Assembly (NCBI GenBank): GCA_020310875.1
Contig: CM035427.1
Coordinates: 86,047,598-86,111,597, forward strand
DNA: 64,000 bases
DNA from: Ceratopteris richardii
Lineage: Eukaryota > Streptophyta > Polypodiopsida > Polypodiales > Pteridaceae
Reading direction: 5' to 3'
Under the pieces are notes generated by a model. The model saw only the letters and a program-made list of their open reading frames with translations. It ran no database searches and was not told the DNA's origin. Below, piece after piece: positions 45,109-55,479 of this stretch (positions are counted from its first letter, which is position 1; the number at the start of each line of letters is the position of its first letter). The position numbers were made by a program, and so were the translations under genes.

Positions 45109-46396
45109 CTAAAATTTTGGTGGTGGTAGATGTACAATTCATGATCTATCAAATGATTATGTTATTATTGCTTTTGACATTTTATGTCATGGACTATATA
45201 AGCTTACACAAAATTTGTGAATGATTCAATATATGTAGTTCAAGATTCGCATGCTATTCAGATGCAAAGATTTGGCATGCATGCTTTGATCATCTAAGTT
45301 TTGCTAATTTTCTTCTCTTGCGAAAATTTGAAAATTTTCCTTGTTTGCCCAAAGTTGAGGCATCTTGTAAAAATGTCTATGAAGGCTACATTTGGGGCAA
45401 AATTTAGTGTTCCTCCTTCCCAAAAGATGGTTCAATTCGAGCTGCCCATAAATTATAGCTTGTGCACAGTGATGCATGTGGTCATATGTAGACATCTTTA
45501 TTTGGGAACAACCTATACTTCATAAATTTTATTGATGATTTCTCTAGGCATGCATGGGTCTATACATTGAAAGAAAAGTTAAAAGTGTTTATGTGCCTTG
45601 AACAATTCTTTGTTATGAACAAAATCTGTCGATATGTAAATTGGGCACCCTCCATTCTCATCGAGTGGGGGGGGGGGGGAAGGGGGATACATGTCTTTTG
45701 ATTTTAATGCATTTTTGGTTGAGTGTAGGATAAAACATCAGTGTACAATGTTGTATACACCTAAAAGAAAATGGATTTGCTAAAATAAAGAATAGTTGTC
45801 TCATGAAAATGGTGAGATGTATGATGAAGTTCTAGGCTTTACCACATAGCTTTTGGCTTGATTATTTTGTGTGAGAATCATACATACCTAATAGATGCTT
45901 CACCAAAGAAATAGAATCAGTCACTGCATACAAGGCTTGGCATGGTGGCAATCCATCTATTGCTCATCTCCGTGTATCTCGTTGTTTGGCATACACATTA
46001 GTGCTTGAACATAAATGTAGAAACTTGAATGATAAAGTAGTGAAATGTATTTTTTGTTGGGTATAATTGTGAGTTATGAAAGCAAAGGATATCATTTGTA
46101 TCATCCACATACTAAATGCATTCTTGTTAGGAATGTGTTGGGTTTTTTGAATTCAGCCCTTACTTTCATGTACCACGGAGAAATCAATGAGCTCTAGAGA
46201 TGTGTATGACACTTTTGTGCCTCTCTTTATAGGAGGATAGTATAGTGTTAGTCCAAATGAGGCAGTTTCTTGGCCCTTAAAATGTCAAAATGATGATGCA
46301 AATCATTGCATTTCTGATGTAGTTTTACATGATGCACTTGAGAAGAGGCAAAAATTATGCCTAAATGGTTGGTATAGACTTTCAGAGATAGTAAAT
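45109..46396 (+). pseudogene. A3a: family A protease-integrase-linker fragment
   Basis: Starts within protease (CTIHDLSNDYVIIAF) and continues through LWHACFDHLSFANFLLL, a CEGYIWGK-like zinc site, FIDDFSRHAWVYTLKEK and a run of 13 G interrupting the SDRGGE region (45667-45679). It goes on to CFTKEIESVTAYKAWHGG, a GYESKGYHLYHPHTKCIL-like block and the linker LPKWLV*TFRDSKL, where A3b begins. Heavily frameshifted. It interrupts F1. Confidence 0.82.
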
Positions 46397-46993
46397 TGTT
46401 GATATATTTAGGTAATGATGTGTATGAACACACTAGGACCACTGCGGTACTTTTTTCCCTCTTTAGGAGGTTTTTTTCCCCGGCTTGTATATACGCCTAT
46501 AGCTCTAACAGGTTACTTATCTTTTTACGTTCTAATGGTAATACATATTGGCTCTTGTGCTCGAAGCTTCTTCTCCTTCCTTGTGCTATTGGCGTGCTTT
46601 GTAGACGTCTAACTCCAAAAATTGGTATCAGAGCAGGTCGTCGATTCATCTAGGGTGTCGTCGACATCACTCTGGCCATAATCTCAAAATCGCATGAAAT
46701 TTGATGAGCATACTTAGGGTGATTAGGAGATCAAAATGACTTCACTTTGTTGTGCCAAAGTCATGATCTGAGCTCTTTTCGGCCTCTGAGTGCACTATCC
46801 TAGTGCTTTGCAGGCTATTTTGTCTTTTTGTGCCAACGATATATACAAGTTTTAGTTTCCAATATAAGCATCTCAAAGTTTGCTACATGTTTAGTAGAAC
46901 GCATCAATGTAGTTCTGTTCAACCTTTTTGAGATACAATCATTTTACTGCATCAGGGTATTTTAGTATGTGGCCATGACTGAAAGGCGTAGTG
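46397..46993 (+). mobile_element. A3b: family A 5' LTR, primer site and leader, inserted in A3a
   Basis: The LTR at 46397-46620 (TGTTGATATATTTAGG to CTCCAAAA) is followed by TTGGTATCAGAGCAGG (46622-46637) and the leader to ATGACTGAAAGGCGTAG, where H sequence begins. It sits in the integrase-RT linker of A3a (after the GATAGTAAA equivalent), so it is a second insertion or a recombination product. Gag onward is lost. Confidence 0.88.
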
Positions 46994-47364
46994 TCATCAA
47001 CACCTACCGGAGACTCACCGGAATCCAATCGAGATAAAAAATCTGCCAAGACATGTGTCGTAACTGGTCGGTGAACAACTGCATAATCAAACTCCTGTAA
47101 TAGTTAAACCCATTTGGCCAATCTGCCCCCTAAATGTTGTTAACGAACCAAATACACGAGTGCGGCATGATGCACATGGAAAGTGAATTTTCGTCCCAGC
47201 AAGTAATGCCTGAACTTCTTAACAGAGTAGACGAAACCAAGACACTCGCGTTCTATCACAGAGTAATTCCTCTCGGCAGGAGCTAGTCTGCGACTCGCAT
47301 AGTACACAGGCCGAAACCATTTGTCGGTTTGTTGCATCAACACACTGCCAATCACTATGTCCAA
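46994..47364 (-). pseudogene. H RNase H
   Basis: 47364-47140 reads MDIVIGSVLMQQTDKWFRPVYYASRRLAPAERNYSVIERECLGFVYSVKKFRHYLLGRKF, the gypsy RNase H core with the Glu of ERECL. After a TAA, LGGRLAKWV, stop, LLQEFDYAVVHRPVTTHVLADFLSRL completes the domain and ADFLSR tether. The domain is whole but has two stops. Confidence 0.88.
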
Positions 47365-47421
47365 CGCATCTACAAATATGTGGAATGGTCATTCCCAATC
47401 AGGCGGTTGCAAGATCGGAGC

Positions 47422-48336
47422 CTACGTCAATAAGACCTTCAAATGATCAAATGCCTTTTGACACTCATTAGTCCATTCATACTTTCGTGGGGTACTGGTC
47501 ATAAGTCTGTTAAGTGGCGTTGGTAGATGAGCTAACCACCATAAATGCCTGCCATGCCACCAAATCTGACCAAGAAAACGCATAACTTCTTTCGGTGTCT
47601 TTGGGACCGGTGCCTCCAACACGGCTGCTACTTTATCTAGATCTACCTGTATTCCTTGTTTAGAAATGATATGACCGAGCAGTTTGCCACAGGAGACTGC
47701 AAAAACTGATTTGGTGGGATTCAAACATAGTCGGCACTCCCGGCACTTTTCAAAGCAGCACCGTAAATGATACAGGTGCACCGAAGTGTCGCCAAATAAG
47801 GAAAAATCATCCAAATATTCTTGCATAAACAAGGTCAAGTAAGGTGAAAAGACTTCCTGCATACATCTTTGCAATGTACTCAGGGCATTCCGTAAACCGA
47901 ACCACATTACGGTGCAAGCATAGACACCCCAGTTCATGATAAAAGCTGTCTTTGGTATATCATGTTCCGCCATCCTCACTTGATTATATCCACTATAGCC
48001 ATCCAAAAAAGAATACATTTCGTGACCTGCTACCCTATCGAGCATTGTATCTAGAAAAGGAAGAGTGAACGGATCTGGTACGGTGGCTGCGTTAAGCTTC
48101 CGGTAGTCGACAAAAATGTGTAACTGCTTATTTTTCTTCGGCACTATCACTATTGGTGATATCCAATCAGCATGCTCAATTGGCACAATAAATCCCACCT
48201 TCAATAAACAATCAAGTTCAACTTTCACCTGTGCCGCATAATTAGGGTTCATCCTATAACTAGGTTGTTTGATAGGCCTCGTATCCGGTTTGAGCACTAG
48301 CCGATGCTGATAAATCCATGGGTCAAGACCTTTCAT
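47422..48336 (-). CDS. H reverse transcriptase (open frame, part of a decayed element)
   Basis: A 304-codon open frame. Motifs: PSYRMNPNYAAQVKVELDCLL (26-45), VDYRKLNAATVPDPFTLPFLDTMLD (77-100), FLDGYSGYNQV (110-120), WGVYACTVMWFGLRNALSTLQR (136-157), catalytic YLDD (174-177), KLLGHIISKQGIQVDLDKV and TPKEVMRFLGQ. MPFGLKNAP has become MWFGLRNAL, so activity is doubtful. It extends past the palm into the connection domain. Confidence 0.88.
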   Translation of the reverse strand: MKGLDPWIYQHRLVLKPDTRPIKQPSYRMNPNYAAQVKVELDCLLKVGFIVPIEHADWISPIVIVPKKNKQLHIFVDYRKLNAATVPDPFTLPFLDTMLDRVAGHEMYSFLDGYSGYNQVRMAEHDIPKTAFIMNWGVYACTVMWFGLRNALSTLQRCMQEVFSPYLTLFMQEYLDDFSLFGDTSVHLYHLRCCFEKCRECRLCLNPTKSVFAVSCGKLLGHIISKQGIQVDLDKVAAVLEAPVPKTPKEVMRFLGQIWWHGRHLWWLAHLPTPLNRLMTSTPRKYEWTNECQKAFDHLKVLLT

Positions 48337-48752
48337 GTCTCTCTAGTCCCAAGCCAAAACATATGAGAATTCACGCAGAAGTTGTACCAAATCATCTTGC
48401 ATTTTCTCTACTAATCCTGCCTTAATTTTTACAGGCCTTGGGTTGATCATGTCGCCCAAGTTGTACGTTTTACCAATTGATCTTCCAGTACATAAAACTA
48501 TCGGGGCTTTACCAAATCATCAGCTGATTGCAATAGTTGTTGTAAGGTCGCTTCATCCATTGCTATGCCATCATCTGTTTGTGCTTCTCCGGTCATTGGT
48601 ACGATCGTACAAGCTACCGAACTCCAATTATCTGCTACCAACTATAAATCTATAGTACCTACTGGGATCAGGTCCTTATTGGTCTTGAGGAAAGCCTCCT
48701 CCTCATCATGAGATAGCCCATCCAACATATGGACTGGCTCTGCTACATACGG
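48337..48752 (-). pseudogene. H protease-RT spacer
   Basis: Decayed minus-strand text with several stops (e.g. MLDGLSHDEEEAFLKTNKDL, MDEATLQQLLQSADDL) links protease and RT. No domain is recognised. Confidence 0.6.
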
Positions 48753-49127
48753 TCATGCGTGTAGATCACAAGGTTGCATAGCATCCAATGTAACTACATA
48801 TTTCCGATGATTGTTCTGAAAGATTAACTCTTGAGCTGCCCAATCCTGTACAACTTTGGCTTGCCTTAGCCATGGCCAACTGAAAAGTAAGTTGTAGTCG
48901 AGACTAAATTCAGGTAGCTCCAGGACTACAAAGGTCATTTTAAATGTAGTTCCCTGCAAGGTAATAGGAATATTACGTACTAGTCCCACCAGATGGACTG
49001 TGGATTGGTCCGCCATTCGCACAAAGAACTGCACCGGTTCAATTTGGGTCCAACCCAGTTTGTTACAGAGTGCAGCTATTGCAATATTCACACCCGACCC
49101 GCCATCAATTAAAACTTGTGTGATCTT
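48753..49127 (-). pseudogene. H aspartic protease
   Basis: Starting after a TAG at 49128-49130, the frame reads KITQVLIDGGSGVNIAIAALCNKLGW, with the retropepsin-like D-G-G active site at about 49105. It then gives PITLQGTTFKMTFVVLELPEF, LDYNLLFSWPWLRQAKVV (usual YNILLGRPWL). It lies in the same frame as the preceding gag segment, separated by the single TAG. Confidence 0.85.
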
Positions 49128-49622
49128 CTAGTTTTTATACCAAACGGTGATCAATGGTACTAAATGATCCACCGTAGGATCCATTTCTGGTTGTATGGTC
49201 GCAGTTGCCGGAGTACATGAAGGTCCGGGGCTGACCTGCTTTTGGAATTGGTGTCTAACTCTCGGAACTAGGGTAAGCAATTGTCCCAGAGGGAGTGTGA
49301 TTGAAGCCTTAGATATAATGTCCCAGATCTGGTCTGTGTGTGCTGTGGTCATTACCGTCTCTGGTTGTGATTCTGTTGTTGCCGGGGTGGAATTCTGTGT
49401 ATTCACTCTTGCATTTGGCAGAGAAGGTTGAGTTATCGGAACTGGATCAGGGAACACAGTCGGCTCCTTAGTTGTCCATTGACTAGCCTTTGCAAACATC
49501 CGCTGCTGCTCATGAATGCCGGGCTTGAAAACCTCAGCTGCTGGTTGCAACTGTTTTCCTGATCTTGTCTGTACCACAGCTGCTTGTGACTCGACTGGGG
49601 AGATATAAACCATATTGGTCAT
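49128..49622 (-). pseudogene. H gag-protease linker region
   Basis: A 164-codon open frame rich in Gln, Thr and Pro (AAVVQTRSGKQLQPAAEVF, PDPVPITQPSLPNARVNTQNS, ETVMTTAHTDQIWDIISKA). The VQTRSG motif commonly precedes protease in plant gypsy polyproteins. It ends at TAG 49128-49130, with protease continuing in frame. Confidence 0.75.
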
Positions 49623-49869
49623 CGGATTCTATCTTTCCTTCTTTCATTGGTCGTATTCTGTGGCTTCTTTATAAAATCTGAATATGGCCAACCTCGCTGC
49701 AAAAATGACATCGAGGGGGTGGGAGAGAGGTACCTTCTGCCGATGTGCCTACCTGCCATCGATTTGGATTGAAATTATTATTACGCTAACCCCGTTAGTT
49801 CTTATATCCTTGCTGCTGGTTGGTTCGCAACTGTGGCGGCACATAATGGGTTGCTGGCTGACCTGGTTC

Positions 49870-50112
49870 CTATATTATGGCGTTTACGCCCGCTCTACCC
49901 TGCACCTTCGCGTTGTATGCACAAGTTTCCGTTGAGTGACCCATCGCATTACAAATGGCACAATACATTTGATTAAGAGCACATGTGGAACTGGTGCAAT
50001 TGGGATTCTTGCACTTAGTACAGTACATTTGTTTGGACGGATCCTCGGTTACATTCTTACTTGCTTTCAACCATTCCAAGTCCTCCATAAAACCTCCAAC
50101 TTTGTGCTCCAA
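49870..50112 (-). pseudogene. H gag zinc-knuckle segment
   Basis: Encodes GGFMEDLEWLKASKN, then two knuckle-like sites: CTKCKNPNCTSSTC (Cys in place of His) and CAICNAMGHSTETC, a regular C-x2-C-x4-H-x4-C. Such knuckles bind element RNA. The segment is cut from the capsid part by a frameshift near 50115. Confidence 0.85.
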
Positions 50113-50175
50113 CTATAAAGCCATTGCAAGTACAACGTCCAATGTCATTCCGCCCACATAGTGAATGATCATAAT

Positions 50176-50705
50176 CTATTTTAACTGTGGCTTCAAGCTG
50201 TTGATGAACCATTGTGTTATGACATCATCTCGCAGATTGGCATGTGCCGGAGGCAGCTGCCTTAAGTAAGTTCTAAACAGTGTTGCATACTCTTGGACAC
50301 TGTGGTGTGGTCTCTGTCGATTGTTCTGCAAATAGTCAAAGATTTTTGCAGGGTTCTTCTTCAAACGAAACCTCTGTAGGAATGCGTCTCTCACATCATC
50401 ATAGTTACCGAAATGATTAATATCATATTCAGTCAACCACCTTGCCGCTTCATTAACCAATGTGACTTGAAATACAATGGCCTTGTACGTCGGATCCGGT
50501 GGATGATTCAACACTGCATAACTGATCTCAATGTGTGAACATGTGCGTCAGGATCATCCCCCAGAAATCCACCAAATTTTGTATATGTCACCCCGGTCGG
50601 AACCGGTCGAGGTGGAATGATTGGCTGTGGCTGCTGCTGTTGCTGCTGCTGAAACTGCGGTTGCGGCTGTGGTGGTGTTTGCTGCTGTGACTGTGAACCA
50701 CTCAT
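50176..50705 (-). pseudogene. H gag capsid (retrotrans_gag type)
   Basis: 50705-50508 starts MSGSQSQQQTPPQPQPQ, a Gln/Pro-rich stretch from CAG/CTG-type repeats, then YTKFGGFLGDDPDAHVHTLRSVM. A frameshift near 50510 leads to NHPPDPTYKAIVFQVTLVNEAARWL, DVRDAFLQRFRLKKNPAKIFDYL, HSVQEYATLFRTYLRQLP, the standard gypsy capsid core (AARW, F--RF, EY---F). Confidence 0.88.
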
Positions 50706-51300
50706 TGTGCTATTGTGGGTAGTATTGTTGTTATCTGTATGTTAAGGGGTGTCTCTTGTCCTTCAGAATCTGTATTATCAGCCTGCTCACCTTTCGGTTC
50801 AAAAATGTCATTGAATCTCTTACTTAACTCCAAATCTAGTAGCCTTTCCTCAGCTTTGGTGTTGAAATTAGGTAGGTTCATACCAAAAAGTGGTGAACGT
50901 AATAGGGGTCCACCAGGTAACACCGCACTATCACCGAAAAACTTCAAATTCCCACCAAATGGTACCGAACTTCCACCGGAACTTGTCGAACTTTCACCGA
51001 ACCAGGTTACCCTTTCACCGGAAATGGTCTCATTCGGTAACACAACTTTATCACCAAAAATGGTTGAATTCTGACCAGATAGTGTCGGACCAACTCCGCA
51101 CTGCATCTCTGTACACCCAGAAGTCACTGTACCTTCTCCAAAAAGTACTCGATTCACACCGAAATTCACCGGAATCTCATCATGTGTCACCGAACTAGCA
51201 CCGGAATCACTATTGACTGGCTCCGATCCTTCTGCAATTGGACTTAATTGGCCTGCACTTCTACCACCTCGGGGTGTCCCTAATAAATTTGGAACTGCCC
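50702..51300 (-). pseudogene. H N-terminal Gag extension with FG-rich degenerate repeats
   Basis: Open from about 51308 to 50702 with no ATG near its start (stop, then RRDQHPWAVPNLLGTPRGGRSAGQL). It contains seven FG pairs (VNFG, VLFG, TIFG, TWFG, VPFG, KFFG, PLFG) in Gly/Ser/Thr-rich text with similar units FGDKVVLPN and FGDSAVLPG. It ends in NTKAEERLLDLELSKRFNDIFE. It lies upstream of the Gag start used for the capsid frame. I do not recognise this segment. Confidence 0.6.
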
Positions 51301-51384
51301 AGGGATGTTGATCTCTCCTTTACTTTGGATAGGACTCACCGGAACGAGTAACCGGCATATATCACTTCTTCAACTAGTGGTTAC

Positions 51385-51525
51385 TATTACCAAGAGAGTG
51401 TATAAAGATAAGTGAACCATTAGGGTTGTATGCATATATACAAGCTAGAGGGAAAAATCTCCTAAAGAGGGAAAAAAGTAACCCGGCAGTCCTAGTGTGT
51501 TCACACACATCACTTGTGACTTTCT
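51385..51525 (-). repeat. Truncated family-A-like LTR, minus strand
   Basis: The reverse complement reads GTGATGTGTGTGAACACACTAGGAC, then ACTTTTTTCCCTCTTTAGGAG, CTTGTATATATGC, CCCTAATGG, CTTATCTTT, matching the first two thirds of the A LTR. Both ends are lost. It lies immediately upstream of H on the same strand. Confidence 0.8.
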
Positions 51526-51721
51526 ATATCTTATGATTCGTTCAAAATTTGGAGAAACCAGTATCACCATCACCCATGAAACATAAACCATAAGATTGAT
51601 GACCTAGTTGCTTGATTCTAACATCGAGAGGTGCTGTTTGGAGTCGCTTACATAATCATTGATATGAATGATGCATAATCACCCTTGGAAACACCTTACC
51701 TAACCATCAATGACCTCTCCA
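51526..51721. other. Short unassigned interval
   Basis: No feature is seen between the A-like LTR piece and the I LTR. Confidence 0.4.
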
Positions 51722-52065
51722 TGACCCAAGTAAGCACTTTGCAAGTTCCAATTCATGTTCTTATCTAGATCATTGTTCTCTTCTTGTCTAGTCTAGTTCT
51801 TGGACATCTAGTCATCTCCTCTTGTAATCTTGTACTACAAGATTCTATCTAATTATTTCCCCTATGCAGGTAATCTTTTTATCAAAAGTATATTTAAACA
51901 ATATTGTGTAGTCAAATCAGAGGGCACAATCTAGTGCTCCTTTGACAATTTGGCAAGACTTCCTTCATCAAGGCTAGGAACCATGGAGATTAATAATGAA
52001 GAACTCTTTTCTACACTAAGATTATTTAACAAGAAGTCCAAGAGATACAAGAAAACCATGAGAGG
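51722..52065 (+). mobile_element. I: LTR end, primer site and gag start of the F/G gypsy family, plus strand
   Basis: 51722-51947 is the reverse complement of part of the G LTR (GTCTAGTTCTTGGACATCTAG, CTTGTAATCTTGTACTACAAGA) and ends GCACAATCTAGTGCTCCTTTGACA. ATTTGGCAAGACTTC follows, the same primer site as G's TTTTGGCAAGACTC. The leader runs to ACCATGGAGATTAATAATGAAG, matching G's gag start. It is cut where G begins in the opposite orientation. Confidence 0.8.
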
Positions 52066-52240
52066 ATTCAAAATGTCATAATGAATCAAGAACATAGCCA
52101 ATCTTAGTGTTTTGGCATGTCACAGACACAATAGAAGCATTGGTTTCTCAAAATTATGACCTAATCATGAGATATAGAAGTCACATGGAATTTGAGGTTC
52201 AAGATGGTTTCCTTTGTCCATGACATCACCTCCCCTCAAG
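52066..52240 (-). repeat. G partial 3' LTR and polypurine tract
   Basis: The LTR starts TGATGTCATGGACAAAGG at 52228 after the purine tract CTTGAGGGGAGG (52240-52229). Only about the first 160 bp remain before I begins. Confidence 0.82.
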
Positions 52241-52350
52241 CGATGAGTTCCATGAGGAGCAGTCATGATCTTTGGTCTCAGGCTCATTGGATTTTTATTA
52301 TGAAATTCTCCAAACTTCATTGGTGCTCTTTGAGGGTTCTCTACAGGTTC

Positions 52351-53405
52351 TCACGTGTGATCACTAATGTCATACCCTGTCCAATGAACAAGGTAGTCCA
52401 ATCTTTGCCAAGATATCCTTGAATCTAGGGCATGATCGACTTTGAGTTCTTCATGATCATCAATCTCGATAGGTGGTGAAGGACTAGGTCTCTCCTCCCT
52501 CAATAGTATTATCTGATATGGTTCCAACATAGATACATGGAAAATTGGATGTATTCTCATAGTACTTGGTAACTAGAGCTTGAAAATAATTGGATTAATC
52601 TTGGCAAAGATGGTGGATGGAACAAATCTCTCATGTTCTAGCTTTGCACAAGGCCTTGAAGTCTGGAAATTATTTCGGAGTAACCACACTTTATCCCTAA
52701 TGTGAGAGGATGGATTTTGAACACGATTATGATATGCATAATACTTATATTGTTCTTGATCTCTATGGATGTCTTCCTTGAGTTTTATGTGAATATCCAT
52801 GAGATACTGGGCCTTAACTTTGGCAGTTGGGTTCTTGACATGATTTGAGATTTGTACATCCATCCTTGGATTTTGTCCGTAATTTGCAAAGAAGGGAGTC
52901 TTCTTGGTAGATGTATGAACACTATTATTGTAGGAAAACTCTCCAAAGGGTAAAATCTCAAACCAAACATTTTGATGATAGTTGATGGTGCAATGGAGAT
53001 ATTGTTCTAGGACTTGACTCACTTGATCTATTTATCCATCAGTTTGTGGATGATTGGCTATAGATAATTTAACTTGAACACCAAGGAGCTTGTAAAGACT
53101 ATTCGGAAAGTTGGATATGAACTACAGACCTCAATCATTGACAATATCATAAAGTATCCATGAAGTCTAAAGATGTGTCCGAGAAAAAGTCTAACAGTGG
53201 TTGTACCTATGATGGCCTTGGTAGTTGGAATGAAGTGTGGAAACTTTGTAAATCTATCCACTATGACAAGAATGGCATCATATTTATCTGACTTCGGTAG
53301 ATCTGTGATGAAATCCATAGATAATGAAGCCCCTTTCTGGAATAGGTAAAGGTTGCAAGGCATGAGGTTTATGTCATGGTACCTTAGATCTATTGCAAGT
53401 GTCAC
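52351..53405 (-). pseudogene. G integrase and chromodomain
   Basis: 53405-53058 encodes GASLSMDFITDLPKSDKYDAILVIVDRFTKFPHFIPTTKAI, with the first catalytic Asp intact. The second Asp region near 53130 is frameshifted. 53022-52573 gives LEQYLHCTINYHQNVWFEILPFGEFSYNNSVH, NYGQNPRMDVQISNHVKNP and HIRDKVWLL. 52560-52351 gives IHPIFHVSMLEPY, then DHALDSRISWQRLDYLVHWTGYDISDHT, a clear chromodomain. Confidence 0.9.
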
Positions 53406-53639
53406 GGGTTTGGGTATATTATTTGACTTCCTTCCACATTTGAGGCCACCTAAAATCGCTTGATATGAGTCTTGCTACAAGTTTTTCATGATGTTGTTGA
53501 AATACTTGGATCCTAGGCTTTCGTGGAGGGACATACAATAGGTTCTTATAGAATACTAACCCATCCTTTTCCTGGAATCATGTACTTCTTGGACTTGTCC
53601 TTCTTGAGTTTTCTACTTGATGTTCCAAAGCAATTCATC

Positions 53640-53870
53640 CTGTGGTAGAGTCTCATGGATCAAATGATTCAAGCCTGAATCGTCATGATGGCTTGAAAGG
53701 TTAGATGCTAATTGGAGATGCTCAGGCTTGAGTAATACACTTTCTTGTTGATCAAAGGCTTCTTCACCTTTCTTTGGTGCAAAGTAAGATCTTCTTGACA
53801 GAGTATTTAACTGAGATTGTTGGCATCGTAAACAGTATGAGATGACAAAGTCAAACCTGGATAAAAAGTT
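53640..53870 (-). pseudogene. G RNase H tail
   Basis: Reading leftward from 53870: FDFVISYCLRCQQSQ-N-LSRRSYFAPKK (usual FDF-I-Y-PG---PDALSRR), then DQQESVLLKPEHLQLASN and IHETLPQDELLWNIK. F1 has the same text near 45100-44880. Confidence 0.78.
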
Positions 53871-53996
53871 ACTCCATCGAGTAACTATTTATCTATCCTT
53901 CTTTGTTCTCTTGTGGTCTTACACGCTAGAACCTAGTTACATCTATCTGCATAGCTTCTAGCATAGACTCATCTCTAGGAGTGGGTTGGAAGGTCT

Positions 53997-54751
53997 TCAT
54001 TGGCGAGGACTTCCTTCTACTTGTTTCTCTTGTTTCCTTTCAAAAAGGTATCCATCACATTGAATAGCTTGGGAGATGTATTCATTCAACATCTTAACCT
54101 CTAGAATCATGAGTAAAAGGTCCTTTGCATCAGCTCTTAAATGCCATCTAAATTGGCTTATGAAATAATCTTTGTCCCAAGTAGGATCACATATCAACTA
54201 CCTAAATTCTATTGCATAGATAGAGGCACGACAATACCTTGATGTAGCTTTTGGAGTTTTGTTTCTGCCACTTGACTCATGTCTGCATCTCCAAATGTGG
54301 CAGTGAGCTCTTGAAGAAACCCTTGATAGTCCTCGAGTACTTCCATGTTCTTTTCCAAGATTGGGGTGAACCATGATAATGATTGGCCACAAACCAAGGT
54401 TCCAATAAACCTAACCTTGGATGCCTCATCAAGGTATCTATCAGGTTGCATATGGGTGTACAATTTAAGTTGTTGGAGAAATCCATGGAACTTTGTATGA
54501 TCACCATCAAACTTTTTTGGCATGCAAATCTTGGGCTCCTTCATGAAGGATGAGTTGGGAGAATGTTTCACTTGAATAATTCCTTGATTTTCTTGAAGAT
54601 CCCCGATTCGTTCTTGTAATTCCTAGAGGAGTGTGCCTACATGAACCGGATGTTCCATCTCGACTTGTGTTTGTCTATGAGTTAGGTCCTTGATTTGTTG
54701 TTGGAGACTCTGAAGTGACATCACAATTTGTTCATAAGAATTCTCCATGAT
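53997..54751 (-). pseudogene. G gag
   Basis: The start is at ATGGAGAATTCTTATG (about 54749). 54571-54209 reads KHSPNSSFMKEPKICMPKKFDGDHTKFHGFLQQLKLYTHMQPDRY, SKVRFIGTLVCGQSLSWFTPILEKN, LTATFGDADMSQVAETKLQKLHQG; 54197-53997 continues WDKDYFISQFRWHLRADAKDLLLMI. This is the chromoviral capsid (F-G----F--FL, AL-W). It ends without a knuckle at the internal deletion. Confidence 0.85.
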
Positions 54752-54770
54752 GCATGGTCTTGGATAGAAG

Positions 54771-55479
54771 CGAGTCTTGCCAAAATGTTAGGGGAGCACT
54801 AGATTGTGCCCTCTGACTAGATTACACAAGATTTTAGAATTACACCTTCAATTACAAGATCACCCAGGTAGGGAATTAATAATACAAGAATAAATAACTG
54901 ATACAAGAGTTTCCACAACCAAGGACTGATACGTATAGATAACTCAACTAGAGATGATGAAGAAGATACAACAACCCAGGACTATAGGTATTAAGCAAGA
55001 TCTCTTGATTACAAGAACTCCCTTGAGGGATATGAACCAGATACAAGAAGTAACTAGACAAGATCTCGTACTACAAGATTACAAGAGGACAAGGCTAGAT
55101 GTCCAAGGACTAGACTAATCACGACTGGAACAAGCAACAAGACAAGAATTGGAATTAGAACTTCAAAAGTGCTTTGGTGATCATGATGTCTTGAGCTCCC
55201 AAGACTGGTATTGGAAAGACTGAGTATGTATGTATCCAAGCCCTCCGTATATAGGTTTTCAAGGGCATTTCATCAAAGGCAGTTAAGAATTGATGATGTC
55301 ATCAATTCAAAAAATGATCATTGGATGTCACTATCAAGCAAGAAGACAGTGGATCTTAGGGTTTTGGCATGTTTCAGACACAATGGAAGCATTGGCTTCT
55401 CCAAATTTTGAACCAATCATGAGATATAAAAGTCACATGAATTTGAGGTTTAGGATGGCTTCCTTTTTCCATGAAAATC
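54771..55479 (-). repeat. G 5' LTR and primer binding site
   Basis: The LTR is 54786-55479 (694 bp), ending GCTCCCCTAACA on the minus strand, followed by TTTTGGCAAGACTCG (54785-54771). The TG at its start is decayed. It matches F1's LTR nearly end to end. Confidence 0.87.

Larger units (their letters stand above)
46994..51300 (-). mobile_element. H: Ty3/gypsy retrotransposon, integrase and LTRs missing
   Basis: The minus strand has a long Gag with two knuckles, protease, RT and RNase H in gypsy order, then ends at 46994 against A3b, so integrase and 3' LTR are lost. No chromodomain is seen. LDGYSGYNQ and YLDDFS in RT resemble non-chromoviral plant gypsy lineages (Tat/Athila-like), a tentative assignment. 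No own 5' LTR is identified; a family-A-like LTR piece lies just beyond. Confidence 0.85.
52066..55479 (-). mobile_element. G: chromodomain-bearing Ty3/gypsy, RT region deleted
   Basis: Minus-strand order: 5' LTR (54786-55479), primer site, gag (54751-53997), a jump to the RNase H tail (about 53870), integrase, chromodomain, polypurine tract and a partial 3' LTR (52066-52228). Protease and RT are gone. It is inserted in or joined to J at 55480. Same family as F1, I and M. Confidence 0.88.
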
